Source: Sclerodactyla briareus (taxonomy: Eukaryota; Echinodermata; Holothuroidea; Dendrochirotida; Sclerodactylidae). From it: 64,000 bases of DNA. This document shows positions 11,711-23,340 of the stretch, in pieces (the stretch's first letter is position 1; each line of letters opens with the position of its first letter). Below the pieces are notes generated by a model that was not told the DNA's origin, did no database searches, and worked only from the letters and a program-made list of their open reading frames with translations. Made by a program: the position numbers and the translations under genes. Where the stretch lies: assembly GCA_026419785.1 (NCBI GenBank), contig JAODTK010005744.1, positions 1-64,000 on the forward strand. Direction: 5' to 3'.

Positions 11711-13590
11711 GTTCTGGTTCTGGGGGGATTACGGCCACAGCTAGTCCAGGGTATCACTAGCTTTGACACTCACTCGGGGGATTTTAGGGTCGCTGGATGC
11801 AATTACCTCCGTGCGATCACCAAATCCTGACCTAGAACTGGGTCACACTGTTAACAACAGCCCTTGATACAGTGGTTGGGAGCTGGAATAGCTGTGTGAC
11901 AACGCGTGTGAACATTTCTCGATCGGTCAATGGTTTCAGTGGATAGTTTAATGCTCACATATCCACTCTATCCTTACAGCTTGACTGCGCTTTTAGTCTT
12001 TTGGGAATACGGCCTTGTCTATGGGAACACCCACTTTGGCGGAATTATACCCTGCTGGTCACATCTGGCAACATGTAACAATGTAACTCATTCTAATCGC
12101 TTCCTAAACGGCATTATGTTCATTAAAGGATTTCCTTTACAACTAATATGTCTTGCATTGTCTTTTTTTTCCTGCTCTGTCCATAACCTCAATTCATTTG
12201 TTACAATATAAATAAAGCGTTTTACAAGCATGTGTTATTATTAAATTTTCAAGTTCAATTCAGCCTTAATTTCATGTCCTTCTTTCCAGGCCACGAGCTA
12301 CCCATACCTAGTAATATTGTATCGACTGTATGAGAACTACACTTGGAAAAATCCATTGAAACGATATTATTAGGTCAAAAGTTGTAATTTCGAGGAATAG
12401 GCCCCTGTGGCAGAGGTGGAGGCAAGTCACCAAAATCTGTTCAAGTCGAGTCACATTGACGCAAAATATGATGCAAATCACTCATTCATGAGCAAGCTTA
12501 GTCACTAGCATATTTCAACCTCAAATCACAAGTGCGACTTGTCCCCATATCTGCCCTGTGGTGAAACATTTGTTGCTGCCGCGGTCTGCTCCCCCCTGGG
12601 GAAGAATTTTGTGCACTGATCACCATTTTTCCGCGAATGGAAAGATTTGAGTGCTGTGATTTTGACTGAAGTCTTCTCATGTTTGAGGTATTGAAGATGG
12701 CATTCATTTTTCAAATCATTGATGCTTATTTTCTTGAAAATGGAACATTTATGAATATAGTATACCCTATTTGCATATTCACCTGTCCCTCGTTCTTACA
12801 GCTCTGCTATTGAACAGTCACGTATACAGCACATTTGTGTGGTTTTTTTTTTTACGATGCGTTTGGCCCCCGCCGGCTTTGGTTGTTTGACAGGCATGCA
12901 CCATTACTTCCTCGCTGGTCATCAAGTATGAAACAGCTAGGGGCCCCACAGGATACTGATGCACCCAAGGCTAAATTTGGAGCACTTGTTTATCAGATAG
13001 GTTAGCTATGTCGCAGGTAACCCCCGGGGGTGCTCTTGTAGCTTGGATTGTTTTTGCACTGCCGCTCGTATAGTGGATTCCTCTCTCTCAACAAACCGCA
13101 TTCTTTTCAGGTGAAGACAAGCACTTACTCTTATCGGGGGCTGCCATAAAAAATGCACATTTTGCTGCTGTGAATTTTTACCTGAATAGAATCCCTAGAC
13201 TTCCGTGGCTCGGGTACTAAAGTGAAACACATTCGGATGGCGAGGAGCAGGTTAATGTTTCTAATTGGCGTAACTCAGTGTTTGCCACTTCTTATCGAGA
13301 TTGCGTAATCCCTTCACACTCACTCCTACTTGGCAAAGTTACATAACACAGTAATTAGGTGAGTACCAAGTATGGCAGTGTTGGTCGACAGTTAGCCATG
13401 GTACATTAGGATCAACCCATCCGTAAGTATTCCTTGGTGGGATCCAAATGACAACTTTTCACAAGTCCTTATCCTTTAAATGTTGCATTGGAGGAGGGGG
13501 GGGGGGGTTCACCCAATTTTCCAAAATCTATATAAGTATGCATGTTGGTAGGCACGCTTATTCAGTCTTTTAGGGTCCATCAGTCAAGGT
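11711..13590. other. Stretch with no recognised gene
   Basis: Frames at 11930-12211 and 12498-12714 show no domain. Text at 12410-12455 (GTGGAGGCAAGTCACC then CAAGTCGAGTCAC) looks like the CAAGTC-rich end of a mobile element. A C-rich patch at 13020 and a G-run at 13495-13507 are the only low-complexity features. Confidence 0.4.
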
Positions 13591-13597
13591 GGTGGAC

Positions 13598-13619
13598 CGC
13601 ACACTTCAATAAGTGTGTG
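13598..13619. other. Small perfect hairpin
   Basis: CACACTT, loop CAAT, then AAGTGTG forms a 7-bp stem that extends by one wobble and one GC pair. No flanking pol III or terminator context is visible. Confidence 0.5.
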
Positions 13620-13899
13620 CCTTTAATACCAGATCATCAATTTGGTAACAGCATCATGCATAAAATATGACAGGGCACAATTGCAGGTATGTACCAACAA
13701 GACAATTTGGAGCAGAAAGGCATCTAGGCAAACATATGAAATACTATTTTTATTATCAATCGGGGCCTGAAGATGAAATTATTTTGACACAGCTTTGGTT
13801 GTTTTTAATCATGTGCAGTTGCACTTCCATTTGGTGGCTTGAGCTCTTATCAGAGTCATGGGGAAAAGTATTTTCTTGTACATTGCTTGTGAAGTGATT

Positions 13900-14160
13900 G
13901 TCTTTGTGTGTCAGTGCCAGGACTTGAACCGAGTCCTTGGGCCGAGTCTGAGTAAATTTGAATAAGAGTCCTGGGTTCGCCCTTTGAAATAGGGATTCTC
14001 GAGCCCGGACGTAATCCTCCAGGACTGGTCATTACCCTATGACCCTTGACACCTTGTGTGGGACACACTCCATCAAATTCCGAGACATGTCGCTGGGCGC
14101 TATTTTGAATTATTTGCAAATTATTCAATCCAATGATTGCCCATGTATTACTTAGCACAG
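13900..14160. other. Possible decayed mobile-element segment
   Basis: The interval contains repeated GAGTCC/GGACT-type words (CCAGGACTTGAACCGAGTCC, GAGTCCTGGGTTCGCC, CCAGGACTGG) in both orientations, as in the edges of some DNA transposons. It could also be a pol III-derived repeat. The minus-strand 100-codon frame here has no domain. Confidence 0.25.
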
Positions 14161-14456
14161 CGCACTGATGATGGGGTTAATTTTTCACTATCAATAACGA
14201 GATTGAAAGCTCTTTGCAAATCTGCTTATAACTAAAAAATGACTTTTGGGGACACGTTATGGAACATATTGTTAGTGTAGCAATATCTCCCAGTTTAAAT
14301 ATGGCCATCAGTGCTCTTCAACTAAAAGGTTGTAGGTATTGCCCCCATATTCTACTGCCATATGGAATAATCTCCCCAGAGTAGGTCTCATTTACCAAAT
14401 GGGTATGGCATTCCATTTGAGGTATTCTGTTATATTTGCAATTGTAGACGCATCGA

Positions 14457-14986
14457 TGCGCTTCGAACCATTGCTTAGTGGTCTCGGTCTGGTCCTGAGA
14501 ATGATAGAAGATGTAGGATTGAACATACTCATCAATGCTCTTTGAACCATTAGATTAGTGTCTCTGTCTGGTCCTGAGAATGATAGAAGATGTAGGATTG
14601 AACATACTCATCAATGATCTTTGAACCATTAGATTAGTGTCTCTGTCTGGTCCTGAGAATGATAGAAGATGTAGGATTGAACATACTCATCAATGCTCTT
14701 TGAACCATTAGATTAGTGTCTCTGTCTGGTCCTGAGAATGATAGAAGATGTAGGATTGAACATACTCATCAATGATCTTTGAACCATTAGATTAGTGTCT
14801 CTGTTGGTCCTGAGAATGATAGAAGACGTAGGATTGAACATACTCATCAATGCTCTTTGAACCATTAGATTAGTGTCTCTGTCTGGTCTGAGAATGATAG
14901 AAGATGTAGGATTGAACATACTCATCAATGCTCTTTGAACCATGGATAGTGTCTCTGTTGGTCCTGAGAATGATAGAAGACGTAGC
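14457..14986. repeat. 79-bp minisatellite, about 6.7 copies
   Basis: The unit begins TGCTCTTTGAACCATTAGAT and ends ATACTCATCAA. Copies start at about 14457, 14536, 14615, 14694, 14773, 14851 and 14929, with the last truncated. Most units are exactly 79 bp, so the three frames rotate and no repeat protein can be encoded. Copies at 14536, 14694 and 14851 carry TGCTC, whereas those at 14615 and 14773 carry TGATC, a sign that the array grew by doubling a 158-bp dimer. The internal copies are nearly identical, so the array is young or homogenised. Confidence 0.95.
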
Positions 14987-15486
14987 GAAGACATCCCCAG
15001 TAGAGGTTATTGATAGGAAACTGACAGTGAAGTGCGTGATGCCTGGAATTTCGCATCTTTCATTTGGTTGAAAAAACATGCCAAATAGTGAGGGTCAAAC
15101 CCTCCTAATTTAAATTTCATAGCCGCGGAGAGCCTCAATGATAAAGCTCTTTTAGGTCAAATCTGTCCCCTGGAATCTCCGAATTTACCTCAATTTTTAC
15201 AGACCAGTAAACCGAATAATAGCTGATCAATTCTGGATGCATTTGAGACAGTGCCTCTCTAAGACTGAGTTTCTATGACTTTAAGTGACTCTGCACTCTT
15301 GATCAAAGACTAAAGTACCTTATATGAATCTGTGACCTTTCCCAAGAAATACCCTCAACCTGCCTCGGTTCCATCAGTGTTATGATGGATAGGATTGAGG
15401 AACACACACAGCAATTTTTGTTTCCACTGCCGACATCTCAAACGACTCTCGACATCTCCCAAACGATGTTCCACTCAGAACTCCCC

Positions 15487-16480
15487 TACCACAGAAATGG
15501 AATTGGCCCCATAGGATGCGAAAGCACTTAGATAAAATCAAGCAGATTTTGGCCATGAAATTTATGAACTGGGTTTTATATGCCACACGTAAAAACCCGT
15601 GGGCCGTCTCTTGAGGTGAACCTGTTCTCCCCATGAGACCAAACAAATAAGAAGAACGTTTATTAGTCTATTTTCCTCTATGTTGGGTACTTGTATCTGT
15701 ATTGTTGCAGAGTGAAGTGCTTGTTCAGTTGATTACTTAACTCCTCAAAAAGTGGGCAATGTTCAGATAAGGGATTAACAGACCAACCCCCCTCCCTCCC
15801 CCCCCCCCCCCCCCCCACACTGCTTCAATTGACAGACATGGAGAATGAGAATCCTATGGATTGAACATGTACATATTAGGTATGTCTGAAATGAGCCACA
15901 TAGCACCTTTTGATAGCAAAATTTGCCCTGGGAGGGGGACACCATCTGCCCCATGAACCCGCAAGGAGGTAGCCAAATCGATTCTGTAATTTTGATTCAC
16001 AAGTTGATTGGATAAACATTGTTACTGGCAAGAGTTACAAAAAAATTACCTGATTTACAACAAGATGACAGTCATTTGTTGTTCATCTCGTCAAGATGAA
16101 TACTCTGTTCTATGTTAGTATTCGTACAGTTAATTTCCGGTATTTTTTAATTAGTCCACATATTTTTGTCTTTATTCTATACTATTTCTTTTAATTGATA
16201 ATTTGAATAATGAATGTATTTCTCCCTTAGAGGAGAGCAATGTGCTTTGTGCAATATAAGCAACAAAACATGTCAAACACTGAAGTTATAATAAAATGTC
16301 ACATTGAGGCCTATTCCAAAGGCTTTCCACCGGTTTATTAAAATTCTCCTTCTTCATGGAACGGAACTATCCCCATAGGATGCAATAAAGCACTTAGGCT
16401 GAAATTGGCATTTGGCCATCGAGCTAATGGAATTGTTTATGTAATGTATGGAACCCCATGGCAGACAGTCACTCTTGTTG
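15487..16480. repeat. Pair of diverged direct repeats about 870 bp apart
   Basis: The segment 15487-15615 (CCCCATAGGATGCGAAAGCA, then TTTGGCCATGAAATT) matches 16352-16480 (CCCCATAGGATGCAATAAAG, then TTTGGCCATCGAGCT) over about 120 bp. The sequence between the copies is unique apart from a 19-bp C run at 15798-15816. No function is evident. Confidence 0.6.
15798..15816. repeat. Poly-C tract, 19 bp
   Basis: A run of 19 C residues preceded by interrupted C runs from about 15785. No coding or regulatory context is visible. Confidence 0.95.
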
Positions 16481-16975
16481 TACATGTATGGTGAACAAAC
16501 AATTGAGACAGTAATTCAGTAATGTTTTCCAGTCGAAACAACAACTTTTGGGTGAGTTATTAGTTGGCAAAATTATCTAGCAGGGAACATTGAAGGTGGA
16601 GTCTATCCAGAACACCCCTTACTTTTTCCAAAGCACAAAGGTCCTGTAAATGACTTGTTTTCTGGTACTTTCTATTCATTATGTTATGGAAGCCAGACCC
16701 AGGATAGATGGAGAAAAAACTTAATGCCTCTCAGAAAGGAAATTAAATGTCTGCAAACATAAAACATATGGGACAGAGTCATAGGAATAAGACGATAAAT
16801 AGAATCACATAAGACGGTACATACCAATCACATCATGTCACTGTTCATACCCCCAGTCAAAAATTCGAATACAGTACTGAATATGCTTGAAGCCCGGCCG
16901 CTGCAATTTGAAAGAGTTTACACAGACCTCCAATAGGGCATTAAACCCTGTTTGAACCGAACCTTACCCGGATCA

Positions 16976-17484
16976 CTATTGGAGTATCAATGCAGTCCAG
17001 GGCCGACTTCCTGGATGGAAATGGTGAGGATACAATGGCCTCAGCACCTGCACTACTACTGTTCTGTGCATTTTGCTCTTAACTGGGAAATGGGCCATCC
17101 TGAACATTGAAAAATCGTTGAATATCTTGGGCGGCTCGGTGATCAGCTCCGCGGCTGCTGCAGTCTCTAGAAGATATTCCTGGATCACAGTTCGGTAAAC
17201 ATAAATCCAAGTTGTTATCCTGTGGTTGTGGTGTTATTCAGCTGCTGGAGCCCCTGTGTGCATTCCATCAATATTTGATAGGTGATGCATACATGGCGCT
17301 GTTTGCGTTCACAGCGCTGATGGCCATGAGTGATTGCCCCTCGAATAATGTCAGCGTTAGGTTGTTTAACCTTTAGGATGTATAGTTCACCATGATTGGC
17401 TAAACACCAGATCTTGCTTATCAGAATCACATTGCTATTCCCAATCTGGCAGGAGAAAGAATAATATAATTGGCATCCCCACAC
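16976..17484 (-). other. Two adjacent minus-strand open frames, unknown
   Basis: Frames of 70 codons (17188-16976) and 89 codons (17484-17215) follow each other on the minus strand. Both have a fairly protein-like composition (for example KVKQPNADIIRGAITHG), and this short region is richer in GC than its surroundings. No domain is recognised, and both lack supporting splice signals. They may be chance frames or relics of coding DNA. Confidence 0.18.
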
Positions 17485-18194
17485 GACCTATATACTGCAA
17501 AGAAATCTCGCCTTCTCTCTTGAATAGTGCTCAGAGGTCAACCAGGCAGGGGTTTATTATATCTGTTCCCAGGACTGCCATTTTAGGTCCCCTCCAAAGG
17601 ATGTCAGTGGAAGCTTCAGCATGCAGCCACTTTCCTGCTTGTGAGGGGAGTGAAGTTTCAAAATACACTGCTTGTGACTTGTGGGGTGGGGGTGGTTGAC
17701 TGGGTAAAGTGAGGACAACACAGAAGACAACACCAAATGCGGGTGAGCATGCATCTGCACAATGAAGGTGTGGGTGAGGCCACCCGCTCCATCTGTTGTG
17801 TCTATTCAGCCCGGCTGCCTCATCAAAATTATCCTGCTTTGCATTTGGAGCCACGACTTGAGCATTTTCAACCCTCTTTTCGTGAGAGGCTGTTGTCCAC
17901 CCCATTCTAGAAATTTTTACATACAACACACAGATATCTGCATTCCTGGAAAAGGTGTTGATTATTTGAAGTGTTTTGTGATACCTTTGCCTCTAAGTGA
18001 CATGCGTTGACATGTTACTATCAAACCACGAAACCTCATCCCCTTGTGTAAACACTATTGGATTTTTTTCATCCTCTGGCTGTAGCCTAACAACTCTGAA
18101 TGGAGAAAATAAGTTACCCTTGGAAACAAGCGCAATTGTAAACGTTCTGGTAGCTGCGGGCAAATATGCCGTAGGTGTAGAATCGGTCAATCTA

Positions 18195-18490
18195 CTTCAC
18201 TTACTCAACTTATCCATTATCGGCACCCCTGCATCCCCCCACTATGCTGACGAGTGTCTGGCAACAATACACAAATACAGGCTGGCCACCCTAACCGTCT
18301 CTTCTCATTTTGCCAGTCGAAGTGTCTACATGACGAGTTTTTTGGCCTATGAAAATTAGCAGTTTTTCACTGTAAAAACTCTCGCAAGGTAGCTGAAACC
18401 TGTTCTAAGGATCTTCATCTGGATTTTCAGTGTTCACGAACCTCATGTTTTTTTTAAGGATTTTCCTGTCTCTCTTTGCCAACATTTGAG
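18195..18490. mobile_element. Long-TIR MITE, copy B (inverted)
   Basis: CTACTTCACTTACTCAACTT followed by ATCCATTATCGGCACCCCTG is the same terminal repeat as copy C. The interior GGCTGGCCACCCTAACCG and TCTTCTCATTTTGCCAG is the reverse complement of copy A. The far end (TGTCTCTCTTTGCCAACAT) matches the reverse of the copy A left end but is truncated. The element sits within one of the 1-kb duplicated units. Confidence 0.6.
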
Positions 18491-19049
18491 TACGTCTAGG
18501 CTGCGACTACGTGGTCTTTGCTTGCCTTTCAGTGACTTTCACAGGGCCCAGGTCCAGGCCTTTGTTGTGGCTGAGAAAAAAAGAAAAACAATTGAACTCG
18601 GGTGTAGTTTGGGCTCTGTGGCTTACTTTCCCAACTTCATTGGATTTGTGCCCCCCCTTCCCCTCCCTCCCCCTTCTTTCCATTCAAACTGATTAAGAAA
18701 CCAAATTTTCTCATCCCTTCACGCTCTAGATGGAGAAATCAGTTTACCCTTCAAAGAAATATTTCTTTACAGTGTTATTGATAGTAATCATAACTTGTTG
18801 ACCATGAATGCTGGGGGGTCAATATGACACTGAGATTCTCTCTAGGCCAAGATCCCTAGTACATCAGCCAGCGGTATGGGGGCCACCCACCTCCAACTGC
18901 CATATTTATTCAGCTTAGCCATCTTATCAGAATTCATCCACTCGGCATTCAAAGTCATGCCTGGAGCATTCTCAATCCACTTTGCAAGTGAGGCAGTCGT
19001 GCACTCTATTCTCCATGATTCTGCATGCCCAGATAGATGATCTGTTTAA

Positions 19050-19235
19050 GCCTGTTCGTGGTTACAGTAAATGAGATGTTATTGATACTGTGTCAAAGGT
19101 CATGAGCGAACAATAGCAGTTTGATGATCAATGTACAGTGTGTGGAACGATCTGTCGGAACTCCCCTGCCGAAAATTACAAATCCTGCCAACACAAAACT
19201 TCACAGATCCCCCCCCCCCCATACTCAATAACATT
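19050..19235. repeat. Dispersed repeat shared with 57.64-57.84 kb
   Basis: GGTTACAGTAAATGAGAT, TGTGTCAAAGGTC and ACACAAAACTTCACAGAT followed by a C run and CATACTCAATAAC reappear in order at 57640-57840 (GGTTACAGATAATGAGAT, TGTGTCAAAGGTC, GCACAAAACTTTACAG, C run, CATACTCATCAAC). The two copies are direct repeats 38 kb apart. No reading frame is conserved. Confidence 0.6.
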
Positions 19236-19579
19236 TGAAGACATGGGATGTATTGGTTGTGTTTCCAAATAGCGGTTACAGTTTAAAAATAAGCTGTAAC
19301 AATATCGCTATGGGGGGGGGGGGGAATCTCATCTATTCCCCCAAACTGTTCAGTGGTGTGGCAAAGCGCGCACTTACCACTACAAACTTGGCTTATACCG
19401 TCAGTTGCCATGCTATATCTCAACTAATCTGAATGTCTTCTTTACTCCCAGCCGACGTGTGTTGAAGATGTTTCAATATCAAATAACATTCTCATAATCT
19501 CCTCGCATCATGCTTGAAACCATCTATTCTCTTCATAGGACAAAACATTTCCAGATTGTCATTCATTTCTTCGAACAAC

Positions 19580-19800
19580 TCATCACTGCGCTCACCAACT
19601 CACTTTCTTAGGCTCATCTAATTAGCAGTTGCCCTAAGTAACTCCATCTTATCAGGCTGCTTTTTGCAACCCCTCTACCCCTCCATGCATATTGACACAT
19701 CGCAGGGACGCCTTCTGATTTTTGCCCATTGCGTAACAAACTTGTCTTCTTCTTTAGTCTTGATTTTCCTCATTATCAATTCCTGAACTCTGTTGCCTCT
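19580..19800. repeat. Dispersed repeat family 2, copy 1
   Basis: GCTCATCTAATTAGCAGTTG, CCATCTTATCAGGCTGCTTT, GCAACCCCTCTACCCC, and CTTCTGATTTTTGCCCATTG are shared in order with 30560-30780. The TCTTATC...GCAACCC block also resembles the MITE terminus, so the two families may be related. Length is about 210 bp with no coding capacity. Confidence 0.6.
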
Positions 19801-20049
19801 TCACTGTGTCATTGATAATAATCATAAATTGTTAAACATAATTGCTGCAGGGTCTTTATGACGCTTGTACTTGTGAAATTTGGTAAAATTCTCCCTGGTA
19901 ATTCCTGGTATCAGTAGAATTAGAGGCCATCCGCTGCTATCTGCATTATTTATCCAGCTTAGCTGTCTCATCAGAATTCATCCACTTGGCATCTCCAGAG
20001 TCTCTCCTGGAGCACTTTCAACCCAGTTGTAGGTGAACTAGTTGTATAC

Positions 20050-20412
20050 GCTAATCTACTTCTCTTACTCAACTTACCCCTTGTCGGCAACCCTGGCATT
20101 CCCGCACTGCTGACAAGTATCCTGGGCAATTACAACATCAGGGTTCACATATTCCGAAAGTGTAAATATCCAAAATCGCTCAAAAGGTATTGAAGCGGGT
20201 TTGAGCTAGTTCGCGAGAGTTTGAACAGTTGAAAACTGCTGAATTTCCACAAGACAAAATCCTCGTCATACAGACACTTGGTCTGGCAAAATGAGAAGGA
20301 CGGTTGGGGTGGCCAGCCCAGATGTGTGTAATTTTGCCAGATTTTGGGGGCCCCCCCTTGGGGGGGTCAGCATAGTGGGGGGATGCAGGGATGCCAATAA
20401 GGATTAATTATT
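20050..20412. mobile_element. Long-TIR MITE, copy C
   Basis: The left end CTACTTCTCTTACTCAACTT, then ACCCCTTGTCGGCAACCCTG, faces a right end reading GGGATGCAGGGATGCCAATAAGG. The interior matches copy A (CAGACACTTGGTCTGGCAAA, then AGAAGGACGGTTGGGGTGGCC). Next to the right end lies a G5C7TTG7-type palindromic insertion at about 20345-20367 that is missing from copy A. Length is about 360 bp. Confidence 0.65.
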
Positions 20413-22041
20413 CTGGTTCCAGATTCATCACACCCATTCTGTTCTGTGGATTCTCCACGATTTCACACGCACAAATAGATGTTCTGTATTTATACCTCAA
20501 TTGTGAGTGTTTATCTGGTCTGCATTATCTGGAGGTTTCATGATGTCATTTTTACCCCTAGCGACATGTGTACATGCTTGAATCTGATCCTTTTTTTTTT
20601 CAACATGACCCTTCTAGCAGGCAGATATTAGTTGCCTAGTAGCCAACCTCACTCTTACCTTTGTTGCCTAGCCTCTTTCTATGTCATTGATACTATTCAG
20701 CATACTGTTTAACCATACTTCTGGGAGGTTGTCATTATAATGCTCATATCTGTGAAGAATTTATCCAGGCAAAATCCCTAGTATCAGTGCGATGGAGGCC
20801 ACCCAATTGCAGTATTTATTCAGCTTAGCTGTCTTATCAGAATTCATCCACTCGGCATTCAGAGTCATGCCTGGAGCATTTTCAATCCACTTTGCAGGTG
20901 AGGTAGTTGTGGAATGTACTGTCCACAATTCTACACATATTAAGGAAGTTCATTGTTGGAGCATTAGGGCATTGTGCATTGTATGCGAGTGTAGTAACTT
21001 GGTCAAGGCAGGAAGTCCGATCATGTGTTGCACTGTAGGAATTATGATCTTGGTTGGAAACTAATGGTAAGAACGTTGCGATTCTCTCAGAACCAGTTGA
21101 ATAGGATAATTTGTATGAGTTAATACTCTGTCATCTACTGAGCACTCAGAAGATCATCAAACCCCCCCCCCCCTCCCTAATGAACAGTATATATTTGACA
21201 TACCTCCCTAAGAAATCAATGCAGACTGCTCAATTGGAAACGTGCGTAGGCTATAATGATGAGGAGGACGATTGTATTCTATGGCAGGTGAACAGAAAAT
21301 TAGGGACTTTCCCACGTTTCCATATTTCGGGTGGCTACCGCTTGTGAATTGACCTTTGGATTTCTTGGAATTCCTCTCATCTTCTGTCTGAATTGGCACA
21401 AAACAGGTTTGCTCCTTGTGGTCTTTCTAGCCCAATTTGAGAATATTTTGTCAAATGAGCTGGCCTACTGATTAATACATAATGTCGCAGTACGGAATTT
21501 ATCACGCTCGTCGTTGTTGGAGGCGATGACGCAGTCACAGGAGCTATTCGTGTTATAGTTTTCTTCAATTGGAAGGTGATCATTAGGACCACTTTAGTTT
21601 CAAAATGATAAAGCTCTTGTTCGTGATACCAATTAATTGGGTGACTATTTGGTATCTGATCAGCAAGGTAATGCACTCTTATTTCTATGCTACTGCCTGC
21701 CTATGCACACGGACACATTGGATCACTGCATGGCCACTGTCCCTATCAATAGTTAATCACAACCAATTCTAATTAATTGTTTGCATTGCTGCACTACTTC
21801 TGTGTGCTATAAAGCCAGACATCAACAGCTTCATTTCTGTGGTGTTTATTCACCAGCCTCGCTGTTTTATCAGATTGCTCTACAGTGCACCCAGTCATGC
21901 CTGGAGCAATTTTCAAACTTCTTGTCAAAAAAGGTTAATTTATCGTTCTGAGTTTGTACCGAACTGTGTGTGGAAAGGGAGTTATCCTGTTTTATGATAT
22001 CATGACACTATAACATTTATTGCTGGTATGGGGGCTGTGTC

Positions 22042-22213
22042 CATTTCCGGGGTTGTTGTTCCAGAGGTTGATGTTCCAAAGGTTCGATGTTCCCTAGGTC
22101 CCATGTTCCCCTGTTCGAACCATGTTCGAACCTCGGGAACATCAGACCTCGGGAACAACAAACCCGGAAACATTGAACCCTGGGAACATCAGACCCTGGG
22201 AACATTGGGGCAG
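22042..22213. repeat. GGGAACAT inverted-repeat block
   Basis: The left half holds several ATGTTCC words (GATGTTCC, GATGTTCCC, CATGTTCCCC) and the right half holds the complementary CGGGAACATCAGACC-type words. They meet at GTTCGAACCATGTTCGAAC. The two halves could pair as an imperfect hairpin of about 80 bp per arm. Within each half the words repeat every 15-25 bp, so this is also a short-period tandem repeat. Open frames on both strands are by-products. A similar vocabulary (CCTAGAAACAT, CCCTGGGAAC) occurs at 47.2-47.6 kb. Confidence 0.65.
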
Positions 22214-22599
22214 ACTCCACGGGTATGTAAGTCAAACCTTTTATATCTGTAAATTAACCACTCAGATCAACGGTAGTACATTCAGATTTAAACTCACCAT
22301 ATCATGTGCTGGTGAGATGGACCTTCATTGAACACACTCATTCATACTTTTTGACAATAATTCTGGAATACGATGGGATTGTTATAGTCACTAGTCAGTC
22401 AGCTGACTTTAGTATATGGGCAAAACAGAATAGCATCCCTACAATGTGTCAATTAAGCATGGATTTGGGGGTGGGTTTGTAAAAACAGTCCAATAAGATG
22501 GAGTTACTAGGTACAACTGCTAATAATATTACTTAAGAAAGTGAGTATGGTCACTAGTTAATACACAAACCAGTAAGTATGGGGGAATCATTGACTAAT

Positions 22600-23340
22600 A
22601 GTTCATGTTGGGTTTCCGATAAATTGAGGCCAAATATCATTCGAAGGTCATTTAGGGATCAATTTCGGCCAGTTTGTTCGGATGGTCAAACTGCTTCCAC
22701 TTCAACGGAATGGATCCGACGTATGGGATGGTGATGATGTCAAGGTCAAAGGTTATGAGTCAATTCTGGCCATTTCATATTAATGGTCATGCGATCTGTA
22801 CTCCTACAGAATAGATGGATGATGATGAAAGTTAGTCAGTATTATTCATTCACAGGGTAGATATTGGGGCTGTGCCCGATTAAAGATTAATCGATTAATC
22901 GTTACATAAAAGATTAATTGATTAAGAATATCAGGTTCTGATTTATCCAAACCATAAATGGATGAGGTTCTTATCTATTTTTCCCACTCCAACCACTGTC
23001 TAGACCACACACAGAACTTAAATACTAGGTGAAACTAAGGCAGTCAGCCATATATTACACACTAAACATATTTTATATGCATGTGCATTAGCTATCACTG
23101 ATTTTGAGTTCTCTAATGATATGTACAATTGCCCAACAAAACAAATACTAGTTGATTATATTAATCAATTATTAATCATTTTCAAAATAGATCAATCGAG
23201 TATTGTATTAATCGTGAGGGCATAGCCCTAGTACATATGGGGTGTTCATGAGGTCAAAGGTCATCTGGGGTTTAATTTTGGCCATTTTCTCAACAAGCAA
23301 ACAGCTTCTACTCCTACAGAATAGTTGACTAGTCATGCCT
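22600..23340. repeat. AGGTCA-containing diverged repeat array, interrupted
   Basis: Three units share a GGTCA block followed by TCAATTTCGGCC or TTAATTTTGGCC and then a TTCTACTCCTACAGAATAG-type block. The third unit is split by the hAT-type element at 22865-23230. It carries a perfect DR1 motif, AGGTCAAAGGTCA, at 23251-23263. The second unit has AGGTCAAAGGTTA at 22743-22755. No coding potential is seen. Confidence 0.6.
22865..23230. mobile_element. hAT-type MITE with 8-bp target duplication
   Basis: The left end is TGGGGCTGTGCCC and the right end, reversed, is TAGGGCTATGCCC, so 11 of 13 positions match. Flanking 8-bp direct repeats are GTAGATAT (22857-22864) and GTACATAT (23231-23238), matching at 7 of 8. 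An 8-bp duplication and CAGGGC-like ends are typical of the hAT superfamily. Subterminal ATTAATCGATTAATCG palindromes occur inside both ends. At 366 bp with no open frame it is non-autonomous. It inserted into a unit of an older tandem repeat, which gives the relative age. Confidence 0.85.

Larger units (their letters stand above)
17793..21915. repeat. Five diverged direct copies of a ~1-kb unit
   Basis: A roughly 100-bp core (TATTTATTCAGCTTAGC, TCATCCACTCGGCATTC, GTCATGCCTGGAGCATT) recurs near 17793-17900, 18890-19010, 19920-20035, 20790-20930 and 21835-21915. Spacings are 0.87 to 1.1 kb. Weaker shared text before the core (GTGTCATTGATAATAATCAT) shows that larger units were duplicated. The second and fourth copies are about 90 percent identical in the core. 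The first is much more diverged but aligns without gaps over 61 bp. Long open frames cross some cores, but substitutions between copies do not favour third codon positions, so I treat this as noncoding segmental duplication. Confidence 0.7.

Noticed and set aside
14713..15079. Repeat-containing peptides in overlapping minus-strand frames
   Set aside because: They are translations of the 79-bp minisatellite; 79 is not a multiple of three and the frame breaks.
17531..17929. 132-codon minus-strand frame whose sequence resembles frames at 18.9 and 20.8 kb (TASHEKRVENA versus SPAKWIENAPG), suggesting a repeated protein domain
   Set aside because: The DNA aligns without gaps, but substitutions fall at codon positions 1, 2 and 3 in the ratio 10:7:4, the opposite of coding constraint. 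The third and fifth copies are frameshifted. It is better explained as noncoding tandem duplication.
22028..22252. Open frames on both strands over the GGGAACAT block
   Set aside because: Both are products of a short-period inverted repeat.
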